This document shows, in pieces, positions 1-6,780 of a stretch of DNA of 30,494 nucleotides. The notes under the pieces are model-generated. The model did not search any database and was not told the origin of the DNA. It saw only the letters and a list, made by a program, of their open reading frames with translations. The stretch covers positions 1-30,494 of the forward strand of contig JACCRH010000131.1 of the NCBI GenBank assembly GCA_013813675.1, in the 5' to 3' direction. This DNA is from Gemmatimonadales bacterium. Lineage in GTDB: Bacteria > Gemmatimonadota > Gemmatimonadetes > Gemmatimonadales > GWC2-71-9. Made by a program: the position numbers and the translations under genes. Each line of letters begins with the position of its first letter. Within the stretch, counting starts at the first letter, position 1.

Positions 1-66
1 ACCGGCTGCCAAGTTGGGATGCCGATCGATGTGCGGAGAGTGGTCTCGGTGGACGTGGGGGAATAG
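1..66 (+). CDS. possible 3' end of a gene entering from the left
   Basis: Frame 1 is open from the first base to a TAG at 64-66 and gives about 21 residues ending VSVDVGE. The next gene is convergent on the other strand with a 27-base gap, so the stop sits where the end of a plus-strand gene would be expected. The fragment is too short to assign a family, and a chance open frame in GC-rich DNA is a real alternative. Confidence 0.3.
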   Translation, partial: TGCQVGMPIDVRRVVSVDVGE

Positions 67-93
67 GTCAGCGGCTCGGCACCCGCCGTCGGC

Positions 94-918
94 TCACGCC
101 ACCCCCGCCAAGTTGTACAGCGCTCGCCAGGCCCGGAACACCTCGCCGTAGTCCTGATGCACATACTCGACGGTCCGCCCCCCCGTCCGCACCGACCCGG
201 GAACCAGCTCGGCCATGTCGGCCATGTTGCTGAGGGCGAACTCGACCTCCAGCCGGACCGGCGAATCCAACGCCAGCGGTCGGTGCGTCCGGCGCAGCGC
301 GGCTGCGGCGCCATCCCGGATGCGGCGGCACGATTCCCCGGGTGAGACGCTCCGAGCCGCGAACCGCCCTACCGCGTGCTTTACGATCACCGTCTCGACC
401 CCCTCGCCCAGCAGCTCCCTGGCCTCCGCCGCCAGCGCCTGATCCCCGCTGACCAGCGCCACCGGCACGCCGTGGGTTCCCGCCAGTGCGGCGTTGATCG
501 CCAGCTCGCCGGCCGGCCGCCCGTTCAGCCGCACCTGGTGTACGACGCCGGCGTAGGTATGGTCGATCACTGCCTGGGCCGTGCCGGCCATGGCGTGGTA
601 GCCGATGAACATCGCGGCGTCAAAGCCCAGCCCGACGCCCTCGACCATCGAGCGCAGTTTGGGCCCCCCGCTCAGCAGTTCGGCCTCGGGGTGCAGGTCC
701 TCGGCGAGCAGGTTCCGCATCTGCCAGTGGCTGTCGTTTAGCAGGACCCGGGTGGCGCCGGCGGCGAGGGCGCCCTCGACCGCGGCGTTGGCCTCGCTGG
801 TCATGAGCCGGCGGAATCTGTTATACTCTCCAGCATGCCGGGGATCGATCGGGTCGGTCTGGTCCTCGTGGACCACGCCGGCCACGCCCTCCATGTCTAC
901 GGAGATGTACACCCGCAT
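94..918 (-). CDS. dppA: D-aminopeptidase, M55 family (DppA-like)
   Basis: The 274-residue protein matches the usual length of M55 zinc D-aminopeptidases, which release N-terminal D-amino acids from short peptides and form decameric rings in the cytoplasm. The N-terminus VDMEG places Asp8 and Glu10 where the Bacillus enzyme has metal ligands. Further candidates are His64 (NDSHWQ), His108 (GYHAM) and Glu138 (AGELA), and His120 (VIDHTY) fits the proposed catalytic histidine. These assignments were made by eye. The ATG at 918 begins exactly at the conserved first strand, so the start is well supported. The gene is divergent from the small lipoprotein gene at 974 (55-base gap). A peptide ABC transporter is encoded about 8 kb away, but the two are not in one operon as they are in Bacillus. 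A role in D-amino-acid dipeptide or peptidoglycan peptide recycling is inference. Confidence 0.93.
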   Translation of the reverse strand: MRVYISVDMEGVAGVVHEDQTDPIDPRHAGEYNRFRRLMTSEANAAVEGALAAGATRVLLNDSHWQMRNLLAEDLHPEAELLSGGPKLRSMVEGVGLGFDAAMFIGYHAMAGTAQAVIDHTYAGVVHQVRLNGRPAGELAINAALAGTHGVPVALVSGDQALAAEARELLGEGVETVIVKHAVGRFAARSVSPGESCRRIRDGAAAALRRTHRPLALDSPVRLEVEFALSNMADMAELVPGSVRTGGRTVEYVHQDYGEVFRAWRALYNLAGVA

Positions 919-973
919 TCAGACTCCCGCGGTGATGGACCTCCGGCGCACAGCGAAGCCCAGAGGACGAACG

Positions 974-1378
974 ATGCGTGGAAGGACCGTTGGATTCGCC
1001 TTGGCGGTGGCCGCGCTGGCCTGCCGCCCCGCTGGTGATTCCCAGACCAGCAGCCTGCTACAGCAGGGCCGGCAGTACACTGCCTGGCTCTACGGCAGCC
1101 AGTACGAGAAGCTATGGAACCGATTCTCGCCCGACATGCGGCAGACCTTCGGCAGCGTCACCGATCTCGCCACCTTCGCCGGGCAGGCGGTGACCCGCCT
1201 GGGCCGCGAGCAGGGGCAGGTTGACGAAAAGGTCGACGCCGAGAGCCCGCTCAGAATTTACAGCCGCACCTCCACCTTCGACCGCTCGCACCACAAGATG
1301 CTGCTCGAGTGGTCGATGGCGGAAGATGGCGCGGTGACCGGTCTCCTACTGCGTCCCGCGCTCGAGGGAACCGACTAG
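974..1378 (+). CDS. small putative lipoprotein, DUF3887-like
   Basis: This 134-residue protein starts MRGRTVGF, has a short hydrophobic stretch and a cysteine at 17 (AALAC). That resembles a lipoprotein signal with a suboptimal lipobox, so it is probably exported and may be membrane-anchored. The rest (QYTAWLYGSQYEKLWNRF..., then residues predicted to form a compact alpha/beta fold) resembles DUF3887 domains, which often precede serine hydrolase domains; here the domain stands alone. The frame is open far upstream, but residues before 974 are the antisense shadow of the dppA-like gene. An alternative start at 935 would give a 13-residue longer, less signal-like N-terminus. No catalytic motif is visible. 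Confidence 0.65.
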   Translation: MRGRTVGFALAVAALACRPAGDSQTSSLLQQGRQYTAWLYGSQYEKLWNRFSPDMRQTFGSVTDLATFAGQAVTRLGREQGQVDEKVDAESPLRIYSRTSTFDRSHHKMLLEWSMAEDGAVTGLLLRPALEGTD

Positions 1379-1403
1379 ACGGGTCGGGGCACGGTGCCGC
1401 CGC

Positions 1404-1590
1404 TTAATAGACTCTGCCGCCCAGCGGCACCTCTCGCTCCACCCCCAGCACCACGACGTCCCCGGTCTCGTTCGGCAACCCGAGCACCAGCACTTCGGAG
1501 GTGAACCCGGCCACGTTTCGTGTCCCCAGGTTTACCGCGGCCACGACCGACCCGCAGATCCAGCGTCTCGAAGGCCTCGGCCGGATTCAT
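1404..1590 (-). pseudogene. csaA: csaA-like tRNA-binding-domain protein broken by an internal deletion
   Basis: The first codons from ATG at 1590 read MNPAEAFETLDLRVG, the typical N-terminus of the CsaA/tRNA-binding (OB-fold) family. A different frame then reads VVAAVNLGTRNVAGFTSEV and continues to GGRVY before TAA at 1404, which is the typical C-terminal half of the same family. The join lies near 1543-1550. The two ends are 187 bases apart, not a multiple of three, whereas an intact CsaA of about 110 residues needs about 330 bases. So roughly 145 bases of the middle are missing and the frame is lost. The start overlaps the ridA-like stop as ATGA, which shows that an intact gene was once translationally coupled. 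CsaA is a dimeric chaperone-like protein. An assembly deletion is the alternative to a true pseudogene. Confidence 0.78.
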
Positions 1591-1973
1591 GCGATCACCG
1601 CGTCGGCTTCGATCTCGATCAGCATGTCGGCCGAGATGAGCCGCCGCACCTCCACCATGCTGGTCGCCGGCCGGATGGTGCCGAACACTTCGCCATGGGC
1701 CCGGGCGAATTCTTCCCAGCGCTCGATGTCGGTCACGTACATCCGGGTGCGCACCACGTCGGCCAGGGAAGCGCCGGCCCGGCTCAGGGCGGCTTCGATG
1801 TTCTTGAGCGCCTGCGCCGCCTGGGCATACGCGTTCCCGGCGCCGACGATCCGGCCCTGTTGATCGGTCGCGGTGGTGCCGGAGACGTGCACCGTGTTTC
1901 CGACCCGGACCGCCCGCGAGTAGCCGACGATCGGCTCCCAGGGCGCTCCACTGGAGATGAGCTGTCGTTCCAT
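1587..1973 (-). CDS. RidA/YjgF/YER057c family protein lacking the deaminase arginine
   Basis: The 128-residue protein is a full-length Rid domain, normally a homotrimer. Family features visible are GNTVHVSGTTA near the N-terminus, the ALKNIEAAL helix, VVRTRMYVTDIERW and the C-terminal VEV...LIEIEADAV strand. RidA itself destroys reactive enamines/imines with an arginine in a P-A-R-S-like motif near residue 105. Here the aligned stretch reads RPATSMVEV, with threonine at that place, so 2-aminoacrylate deaminase activity is unlikely. It fits one of the Arg-less Rid subfamilies of unknown function. ATG at 1973 gives the normal N-terminus. It lies 50 bases after the response-regulator gene and overlaps the broken csaA-like gene by 4 bases. 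Confidence 0.88.
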   Translation of the reverse strand: MERQLISSGAPWEPIVGYSRAVRVGNTVHVSGTTATDQQGRIVGAGNAYAQAAQALKNIEAALSRAGASLADVVRTRMYVTDIERWEEFARAHGEVFGTIRPATSMVEVRRLISADMLIEIEADAVIA

Positions 1974-2023
1974 GGGGACTCTCGACTGTGAGCTGCGGTG
2001 TAGCGGGGAAGACCGGAAGGAAG

Positions 2024-2452
2024 TTACGAGGCTGCCCGCCGGTTGTCGGCCGGATGCGGTGGTGAAGGGGCGGGGCAGACCGCTCCGACCGCCGCGAGCA
2101 GATCGGCGGCCGTGAATGGCTTGGAGACGGGTGGCACACGGGTGCGCTCCACCAGCCCGTGCACCTCCTCGCCGGTGAGATCCCCGCTCGCGACGATGAG
2201 GCGGCCGGCCAGCTCCGGCGCGACGAGCCAAATCTCCTCGCAGAGCTGGACGGCGCTGACGCCGGGGATATGCAGGTCGCAGATCGCGCCGTCGAAGTGT
2301 TCGCTCCGCACCAGCGCCATCGCCTCCTCACCGGTACCCGCGGTGCGTACCCGATAGCCGGCGCGCTCGAGCAGCCGGCCGATGCCCCTCCGGATGGTCG
2401 GCTCGTCGTCGATCACCAGAATTGTGGGCGGGAGACGATCGCGTCCGCTCAC
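2024..2452 (-). CDS. single-domain response regulator (receiver only)
   Basis: This 142-residue protein consists of one CheY-like receiver domain and a short, low-complexity tail (PAPSPPHPADNRRAAS). The phosphorylation site is intact: acidic pair Asp15-Asp16 (VIDDEP), phosphoacceptor Asp59 (CDLHIPG), Ser89 in the Thr/Ser position (VASGD) and Lys111 (SKPF). There is no output domain, so it must act by protein contact or in a phosphorelay. The GTG start at 2452 overlaps the stop of the upstream FlgM-like gene (GTGA), which argues for translational coupling. The neighbours suggest motility or the nearby histidine kinase, but the partner cannot be read from sequence. Confidence 0.9.
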   Translation of the reverse strand: MSGRDRLPPTILVIDDEPTIRRGIGRLLERAGYRVRTAGTGEEAMALVRSEHFDGAICDLHIPGVSAVQLCEEIWLVAPELAGRLIVASGDLTGEEVHGLVERTRVPPVSKPFTAADLLAAVGAVCPAPSPPHPADNRRAAS

Positions 2453-2694
2453 GGGCCGAGATCCTCGCGAAGCCGGCGCGCGATGTGCTCCCGGATCTCG
2501 GCGCCGTCATAGAACCCGCTCTCCAGCCGCCGGATGACCTGCTTCAACCGCTCGGGCGTGATGCCGTCCTGGCCGGCATCGGGATTCGAGGCACTGCCCG
2601 GGGTACCCGGATCCGCCTCCGGGCTGTCCCAGCCGCCGGCGGCCCCCGGCTGATCGGGCTCGTGAGGGAGTTCCATAGCCACAAAGATCGCCAT
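2449..2694 (-). CDS. small protein with FlgM-like C-terminus (possible anti-sigma-28 factor)
   Basis: With the ATG at 2694 this is an 81-residue protein: a Pro/Gly/Asp-rich, probably disordered first half, then two predicted helices (ITPERLKQVIRRLESGFY and AEIREHIARRLREDL). The pattern of a helix, a G-[FY] turn and a helix ending in basic and hydrophobic residues is how FlgM binds sigma-28, and fliA is 2.9 kb away in a flagellar block. The resemblance is by eye and weak. The start is uncertain: ATG at 2676 and ATG at 2829 are in the same frame, and no candidate has a convincing ribosome site. It overlaps the response-regulator gene by 4 bases. It could instead be an unrelated lineage-specific protein. 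Confidence 0.5.
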   Translation of the reverse strand: MAIFVAMELPHEPDQPGAAGGWDSPEADPGTPGSASNPDAGQDGITPERLKQVIRRLESGFYDGAEIREHIARRLREDLGP

Positions 2695-2847
2695 GTAGAA
2701 GGTATCGGCCAGCGGGCCGTGTGACTTGAGCGGCAAGTCGCCGCTCTTCGCTGCCGTGACCCAGCGTGGAAGATAGGCCGCGGCGGAGACCGTAGGAAGA
2801 CCGTGCCGATGCCCCGGTCGGTCTATCATCGACCGCTCGGAGGACGC

Positions 2848-2853
2848 TATTAT
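2848..2853 (+). promoter_or_regulatory. candidate -10 element for the NtrC-type regulator gene
   Basis: TATTAT lies in a rare AT-rich patch (CTATTATTTG) about 40 bases before the ATG at 2890 and differs from the -10 consensus at one position. No good -35 hexamer is present 16-18 bases upstream, so this is only a candidate. Confidence 0.3.
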
Positions 2854-2889
2854 TTGCAGTCGGGCCCATACCGCTTGTTTGCTCCCCGA

Positions 2890-4296
2890 ATGTCTGAGCT
2901 GGATGTGACGGCGTCAATTCTCTGCATCGATGACGAGCCTGCAGTCGGCGTCATCCTCGAGCACACGCTGAGCCGGGCCGGGCACCGGTCCGTGCTGGTG
3001 TCGAGCGTCGAGGAAGCCATGCGCGTGGTCGCCCGTACCCCGGTGGACCTGATTGTCGCCGACTACCGGATGCCCGGCCTCACCGGCCTCGATCTTCTGG
3101 CCCAACTCCAGAAGGAGGGCTACAGGATTCCGGTCATCATCATGACCGGGTATTCCAGCATCGAGCACGCGGTGATGTCCATCAAGTCCGGGGCCATCGA
3201 CTACCTCACCAAGCCGATCCAGGCCGAGACCCTGGAGATTGCGGTCCGGCAGGCGCTGGAAGTCGTCCGTCTGCGCCGGGAGAACGAGACCTTCCGCCGG
3301 GAGATCGTGAAGATCCGGGGCCGCCGCACCATGGTCGGTGACAGCGAGACCTTCCGCCGCGCGATGGAAGTGGTGGGAACCGTCGCCGTCTCGCGCGCCA
3401 CCGTACTGCTGGAGGGCGAATCGGGCACCGGCAAGGAGCTCTTCGCCCGGGCGATCCACGACCAGAGTCCGCGCGCCGACGAGCCCTTTATCACCGTCAA
3501 CTGTGCCGCCCTTCCCGAAGGCTTGGTGGAGAGCGCCCTCTTCGGCCACGAGAAGGGCGCATTCACCGGGGCGACGGTCCGCTCGGCGGGCGCGTTCGAG
3601 CGGGCCCATGGCGGAACGCTTCTGCTCGACGAGATCTCGGAGATGCGGCTGGACCTTCAATCGAAGCTGCTTCGAGTGATACAGGAACAGGAGTTCGAGC
3701 GGGTGGGCGGCCACCAGCCCATCCAGGTGGATGTCCGATTGATCGCCACCACCAACCGGGACCTCAAGGCCGAGGTGAACGCGGGGCGGTTCCGCGACGA
3801 CCTCTACTACCGGCTCAACGTGGTCCCGATCCGGACGCCGCCCCTGCGGGACCGACTCGAGGACATCCCCCGCCTGGTCCATCACTTCGTCACCGGCTCG
3901 GCGGAGCTTCACGGGGGCACCCCGCCGACGATCGCGCCCGAGACGCTGGAGATCCTTCAGCGGTACCCCTGGCCCGGCAACGTTCGGGAGCTGGCCAACG
4001 CGGTCGAGCGCGCGGTCATCCTCTGTCGCGGCGAGGTGCTCCAGCCCACCGACTTCGACCAGCAGATCCGCGATGCCGCCGCGCACCCGGCTCGTCCCGC
4101 CATCGTACCCCAGGCGGGCTCGGCGGAGGCGGCCGACGCCATCGATTACAACCTCGACGCCGTCGAGCGCCTGGCGATCGACCGGGCGCTCGCCGCCACC
4201 GGCGGCAACCGCAGCCGCGCCGCACGACTGCTCGGCATCAGCGAGCGAACCCTCCGCAACAAGCTCAACGTCCCGCCGGCGGTCTCGGGAGCCTGA
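2890..4296 (+). CDS. sigma-54-dependent response regulator, NtrC family (flagellar regulator candidate)
   Basis: The 468-residue protein has the three NtrC domains. The receiver (about 9-120) has Asp14-Asp15, phosphoacceptor Asp58 (ADYRMPG), Thr86 and Lys108 (TKPI). The AAA+ domain (about 148-385) has Walker A GESGTGKE (Lys182), the sigma-54 contact loop GAFTGA intact at 223-228 and Walker B LLLDE (Asp247-Glu248). A Fis-type helix-turn-helix at the C-terminus reads GNRSRAARLLGISERTLRNKL. It should remodel sigma-54 RNA polymerase when phosphorylated. I place the start at ATG 2890 because the frame upstream to 2803 lacks family similarity. The C-terminus resembles FlrC/FleR-type flagellar activators, and flhG-fliA follow on the same strand, so control of flagellar genes is a reasonable inference. 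No clear GG-N10-GC promoter was recognised nearby. Confidence 0.95.
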   Translation: MSELDVTASILCIDDEPAVGVILEHTLSRAGHRSVLVSSVEEAMRVVARTPVDLIVADYRMPGLTGLDLLAQLQKEGYRIPVIIMTGYSSIEHAVMSIKSGAIDYLTKPIQAETLEIAVRQALEVVRLRRENETFRREIVKIRGRRTMVGDSETFRRAMEVVGTVAVSRATVLLEGESGTGKELFARAIHDQSPRADEPFITVNCAALPEGLVESALFGHEKGAFTGATVRSAGAFERAHGGTLLLDEISEMRLDLQSKLLRVIQEQEFERVGGHQPIQVDVRLIATTNRDLKAEVNAGRFRDDLYYRLNVVPIRTPPLRDRLEDIPRLVHHFVTGSAELHGGTPPTIAPETLEILQRYPWPGNVRELANAVERAVILCRGEVLQPTDFDQQIRDAAAHPARPAIVPQAGSAEAADAIDYNLDAVERLAIDRALAATGGNRSRAARLLGISERTLRNKLNVPPAVSGA

Positions 4297-4298
4297 CC

Positions 4299-4320
4299 CC
4301 GGTCGCCGCCCGGCGACCGG
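4299..4320 (+). terminator. GC-rich hairpin directly after the NtrC-type gene
   Basis: CCGGTCGCC and GGCGACCGG form a perfect 9-bp stem around a GCCC loop, starting 3 bases after the stop codon. No T-run follows, so if it ends transcription it is not a classic intrinsic terminator; it may protect the 3' end. The following 220 bases to the flhG start hold no gene. I see no clear promoter there. Confidence 0.45.
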
Positions 4321-4541
4321 AAAGAATCACCCTGGGGCGGCAAGTTTTTCCGGCAACTCTTCCCGGTCCTTCCCATCGACACGGCTCGCGTACGGCGCGC
4401 TTCCGCTCGGGGCTTTCCTCCTAAGCACCACGAACAGAGATAGTTGGCGACTCCAGGAGCCTCCGCCCACCGCTCTGGCCAACCGGGGTACGGCGATTGC
4501 CTTGTGAAGAGCTGAGGCGGAGACCTAACGGAGCGCGTCGA

Positions 4542-5327
4542 ATGCGGCAGATGCAAGTCACCGGCGAGACCTGCCGGATCGTGGTCGGGAGCGGCAAGGG
4601 CGGCGTTGGGAAGTCGGTGGTGAGCGTCATGCTCGCCGCCGTCGCCGCCGAGCGCGGCCGTACGGTGCTCTTGCTCGACGGCGAGCAGAACCTGGCCAAC
4701 CTGCACGTGCTGCTCGGTGTGGGCTCGCGCGACAGCATCGAATCGGTGCTCGGTGGGCGGGTCCGTGCCGAGGAGCTGGTCCAACCGGTGGCGCCGCACC
4801 TCTGGCTGCTTCCTGCGGAGTCCGGCTCCGAAGGCCTGTACGCGCTCGACGCGGTGGAGCGGGCCCGTCTGCACTGCCGCCTCGTCGGTCTCTCCCAGCA
4901 GTATGAGGTCGTGGTGGTGGACGCCGGCGCCGGGATCGAAGGCGTCGTTCGCGCGGCGACGTTGGGCGCCGACCGGATCCTGCTGGTGACCGCGCCCGAG
5001 CCGACCGCGCTGATGGATGCGCACGCGCTGGTGAAGATGCTGAGCCTGCAGGTGCCCTACGTGCGTATCGATGTGTTTGTCAACCGGTGCGCGGGCGAGG
5101 ATGAGGGGAAAGGCGCCTTCGTCAGGCTGGCGGCCGCGTCCGAGCAGTTTCTGAACCGCCGGCTGCACCTGGCCGGCATTCTGCTGGAGGAACGCCAAGT
5201 CGCCGTTGCCGTCCGGGAACCCCGCCACTTTCTGGCCAGGCTGATGGAGACCCGTGCGGCGCAGTGCATCCGCGAGGCCAGGCTCGACGTTCTCGATCTC
5301 ATCGAACCGACCAGGAGCCGCGCGTGA
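4542..5327 (+). CDS. flhG: flagellar number/placement ATPase FlhG (FleN/MinD-like)
   Basis: This 261-residue ParA/MinD-family ATPase has the deviant Walker A GSGKGGVGKS at 16-25 and the lines LLLDGEQNLANLHVLLG and VVVVDAGAGI at the usual A'/B positions. The DAD of canonical family members is altered to DGE. FlhG limits flagellar number and position, usually with FlhF. The short N-terminus lacks the DQAxxLR motif that stimulates FlhF in some species. ATG at 4542 is chosen because GGAG lies 8 bases upstream; a TTG at 4497 in the same frame is less likely. The stop overlaps fliA (GTGA). The identification as FlhG rather than MinD rests on the fliA-flgN context. Confidence 0.88.
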   Translation: MRQMQVTGETCRIVVGSGKGGVGKSVVSVMLAAVAAERGRTVLLLDGEQNLANLHVLLGVGSRDSIESVLGGRVRAEELVQPVAPHLWLLPAESGSEGLYALDAVERARLHCRLVGLSQQYEVVVVDAGAGIEGVVRAATLGADRILLVTAPEPTALMDAHALVKMLSLQVPYVRIDVFVNRCAGEDEGKGAFVRLAAASEQFLNRRLHLAGILLEERQVAVAVREPRHFLARLMETRAAQCIREARLDVLDLIEPTRSRA

Positions 5328-6112
5328 CCGCCGCCCCCGTGACCACCAGGAATGGAACGCTGCCGGGAGACCTCTGGCAACGCTACCGGGACACCGCCGA
5401 TCCGGCCGCCCGGCGGCAATTGCTGGAGCTCTACATCGGACTGGTCCACCACGTGGCGCGCGAGGTGAATCGTCGCACTACAGCCGTCGAGTTGGACGAC
5501 CTGGTGAGCGCGGGCACGTTCGGGCTGATCCGCGCGCTCGACAGCTTCGATCTTTCCCGAGGCCTGGCCTTCAGCACCTACGCCGTTCGCCGCATCCGCG
5601 GCGCGATCCTGGACGACCTCCGGAGCCAGGACTGGGCGCCGCGGGCGGTGCGGGTCAAGGCCCGCCGTCTGCAGGTCGCGACCACCGCCCTGGAGTGCCG
5701 CCTCGGGCGCCCTCCGCGGCCGGAGGAAGTGGCCGCCCAGCTCGATATCGACGTCTCGACTTACTGGCGTTGGCGGGACGACACGGCCACCCGGACGGTC
5801 TTGTCCTACGAAGGCGAATCGCGGGGCGGGCCCGGCGGCGACGCGGCGCTGGAAGAGATGCTCGAGGACCCCACCGCCTCCGCGACCGCGGCCGAGCTGA
5901 TCGATCGGGAGGATCTCAAGATCCTGCGCGACGCGATCACCCGACTCCCCGAGAAGGAGCGCACCGTAATGGCGCTCTACTACTACGAGGAGTTGAACCA
6001 GCGGCAGATCGCCGAGGTCATGCATCTGACCGAGTCCCGGGTGTCGCAGATCCGCACCGGAGCGCTGAAGCGCCTGCGATCGCGCCTCGTTCCGGCTGGA
6101 GGCTCACTGTGA
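5324..6112 (+). CDS. fliA: RNA polymerase sigma-28 factor FliA
   Basis: The 262-residue protein shows sigma-70 region 2 (ELDDLVSAGTFGLIRALDSF, then AFSTYAVRRIRGAILDDLR), region 3 (RRPPRPEEVAAQLDI-like segment) and region 4 (LPEKERTVMALYYYEELN, ending ESRVSQIRTGALKRLR), the arrangement typical of FliA/WhiG sigma factors. The region after 2.4 (DWAPRAVRVKARRL) is a FliA hallmark. It directs late flagellar, motility and chemotaxis genes. The GTG start at 5324 overlaps the flhG stop and has AGGAG six bases upstream. Its own stop overlaps the next small ORF in the same GTGA way. Activity would normally be held by FlgM; a FlgM-like candidate lies at 2449-2694. Confidence 0.95.
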   Translation: MTAAPVTTRNGTLPGDLWQRYRDTADPAARRQLLELYIGLVHHVAREVNRRTTAVELDDLVSAGTFGLIRALDSFDLSRGLAFSTYAVRRIRGAILDDLRSQDWAPRAVRVKARRLQVATTALECRLGRPPRPEEVAAQLDIDVSTYWRWRDDTATRTVLSYEGESRGGPGGDAALEEMLEDPTASATAAELIDREDLKILRDAITRLPEKERTVMALYYYEELNQRQIAEVMHLTESRVSQIRTGALKRLRSRLVPAGGSL

Positions 6113-6303
6113 GCGCCGGGTGGCCGGGACAGGCCGATCGGCCGGTGGAGGCGTCCGGGCCGCGGCCGGGGGCCCCAAGCACGAAGATTCCTATGGGACC
6201 GCTCGACCCCACCCTCATCCATCGCGCCCGCGCTATCAACGCGGACGCGCTGCGAGCGATCGATGACCTGCTGGATCAGATCACCGACTCCGGGGGCCGG
6301 TAG
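6109..6303 (+). CDS. small ORF between fliA and flgN, unknown function
   Basis: A 64-residue ORF starts at GTG 6109, overlapping the fliA stop by 4 bases, and ends TAG three bases before the flgN-like ATG. This spacing is the same tight coupling seen across the operon, which is the main reason to call it real. The first 28 residues are Gly/Pro-rich; the last 36 (from Met at 6193, MGPLDPTLIHRARAINADAL and on) look helical and amphipathic. It does not match FlgM or another flagellar protein that I recognise. Translation might begin only at 6193, giving 36 residues. Confidence 0.5.
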   Translation: MSAGWPGQADRPVEASGPRPGAPSTKIPMGPLDPTLIHRARAINADALRAIDDLLDQITDSGGR

Positions 6304-6306
6304 CCG

Positions 6307-6780
6307 ATGGACCTCGACAGGACGGCGCTGCGGGGGTTCGCCGACCTCACCCTGGCGCTCGAGCGGGAGCACCGACTGATCGAAGAGCTCTCCGGCGCCA
6401 TCCTGCAGCAACGCGAGGCGGTGGTGCAGGGCGACGTGCCCGGCGTGGAGTCGAGCATTCGGCTGGCGAGCCGGGCACTGCTCACGCTTCAGGAGACCCG
6501 GCGACTCCGGGCGACACTGCTCCACCGGCTGGTGGGCGATCCGGCCCAGCCGCTCGCGGATCTCGACAGTCACTTCGACGGGACGCTGCCGGAGAAGTTC
6601 GTCGCCGCCCGCCGGCGGGTGCGGGGCTCGGCGGCCGAAGTGGCGAGCGAGGTATGGCGCAACCAACAGGTACTGCTGGGCGCGCTGCGGGAGCGGGACG
6701 CGCTGCTTCGCGAGCTGCTGACCGGCAGCAGGCCTACTGGTCCCGTGGAGTTACCGCCCGCCGCCACCGCGGAAGGGTGA
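6307..6780 (+). CDS. flgN: FlgN-like flagellar export chaperone
   Basis: The 157-residue protein is predicted almost wholly helical, with the FlgN pattern of a long N-terminal helix (LALEREHRLIEELSGAILQQ), the G(D)-containing turn, and further helices with LLGALRERDALLREL near the end, then a Pro/Ala tail. FlgN proteins keep the hook-filament junction proteins FlgK and FlgL export-competent. Sequence conservation in this family is low, so the call depends heavily on position directly after fliA. The last 47 bases overlap the convergent histidine kinase gene. Confidence 0.72.
   Translation: MDLDRTALRGFADLTLALEREHRLIEELSGAILQQREAVVQGDVPGVESSIRLASRALLTLQETRRLRATLLHRLVGDPAQPLADLDSHFDGTLPEKFVAARRRVRGSAAEVASEVWRNQQVLLGALRERDALLRELLTGSRPTGPVELPPAATAEG

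Noticed and set aside
605..973. Longer start for the small lipoprotein gene at 974
   Set aside because: The added residues are antisense to the D-aminopeptidase gene and would bury the signal sequence inside the protein.
4321..4541. Sigma-28 or sigma-54 promoter before flhG
   Set aside because: Stretches such as CAAGTTTTTCC and TGGCCAACC match fragments of the consensus, but spacing to the second element is wrong.
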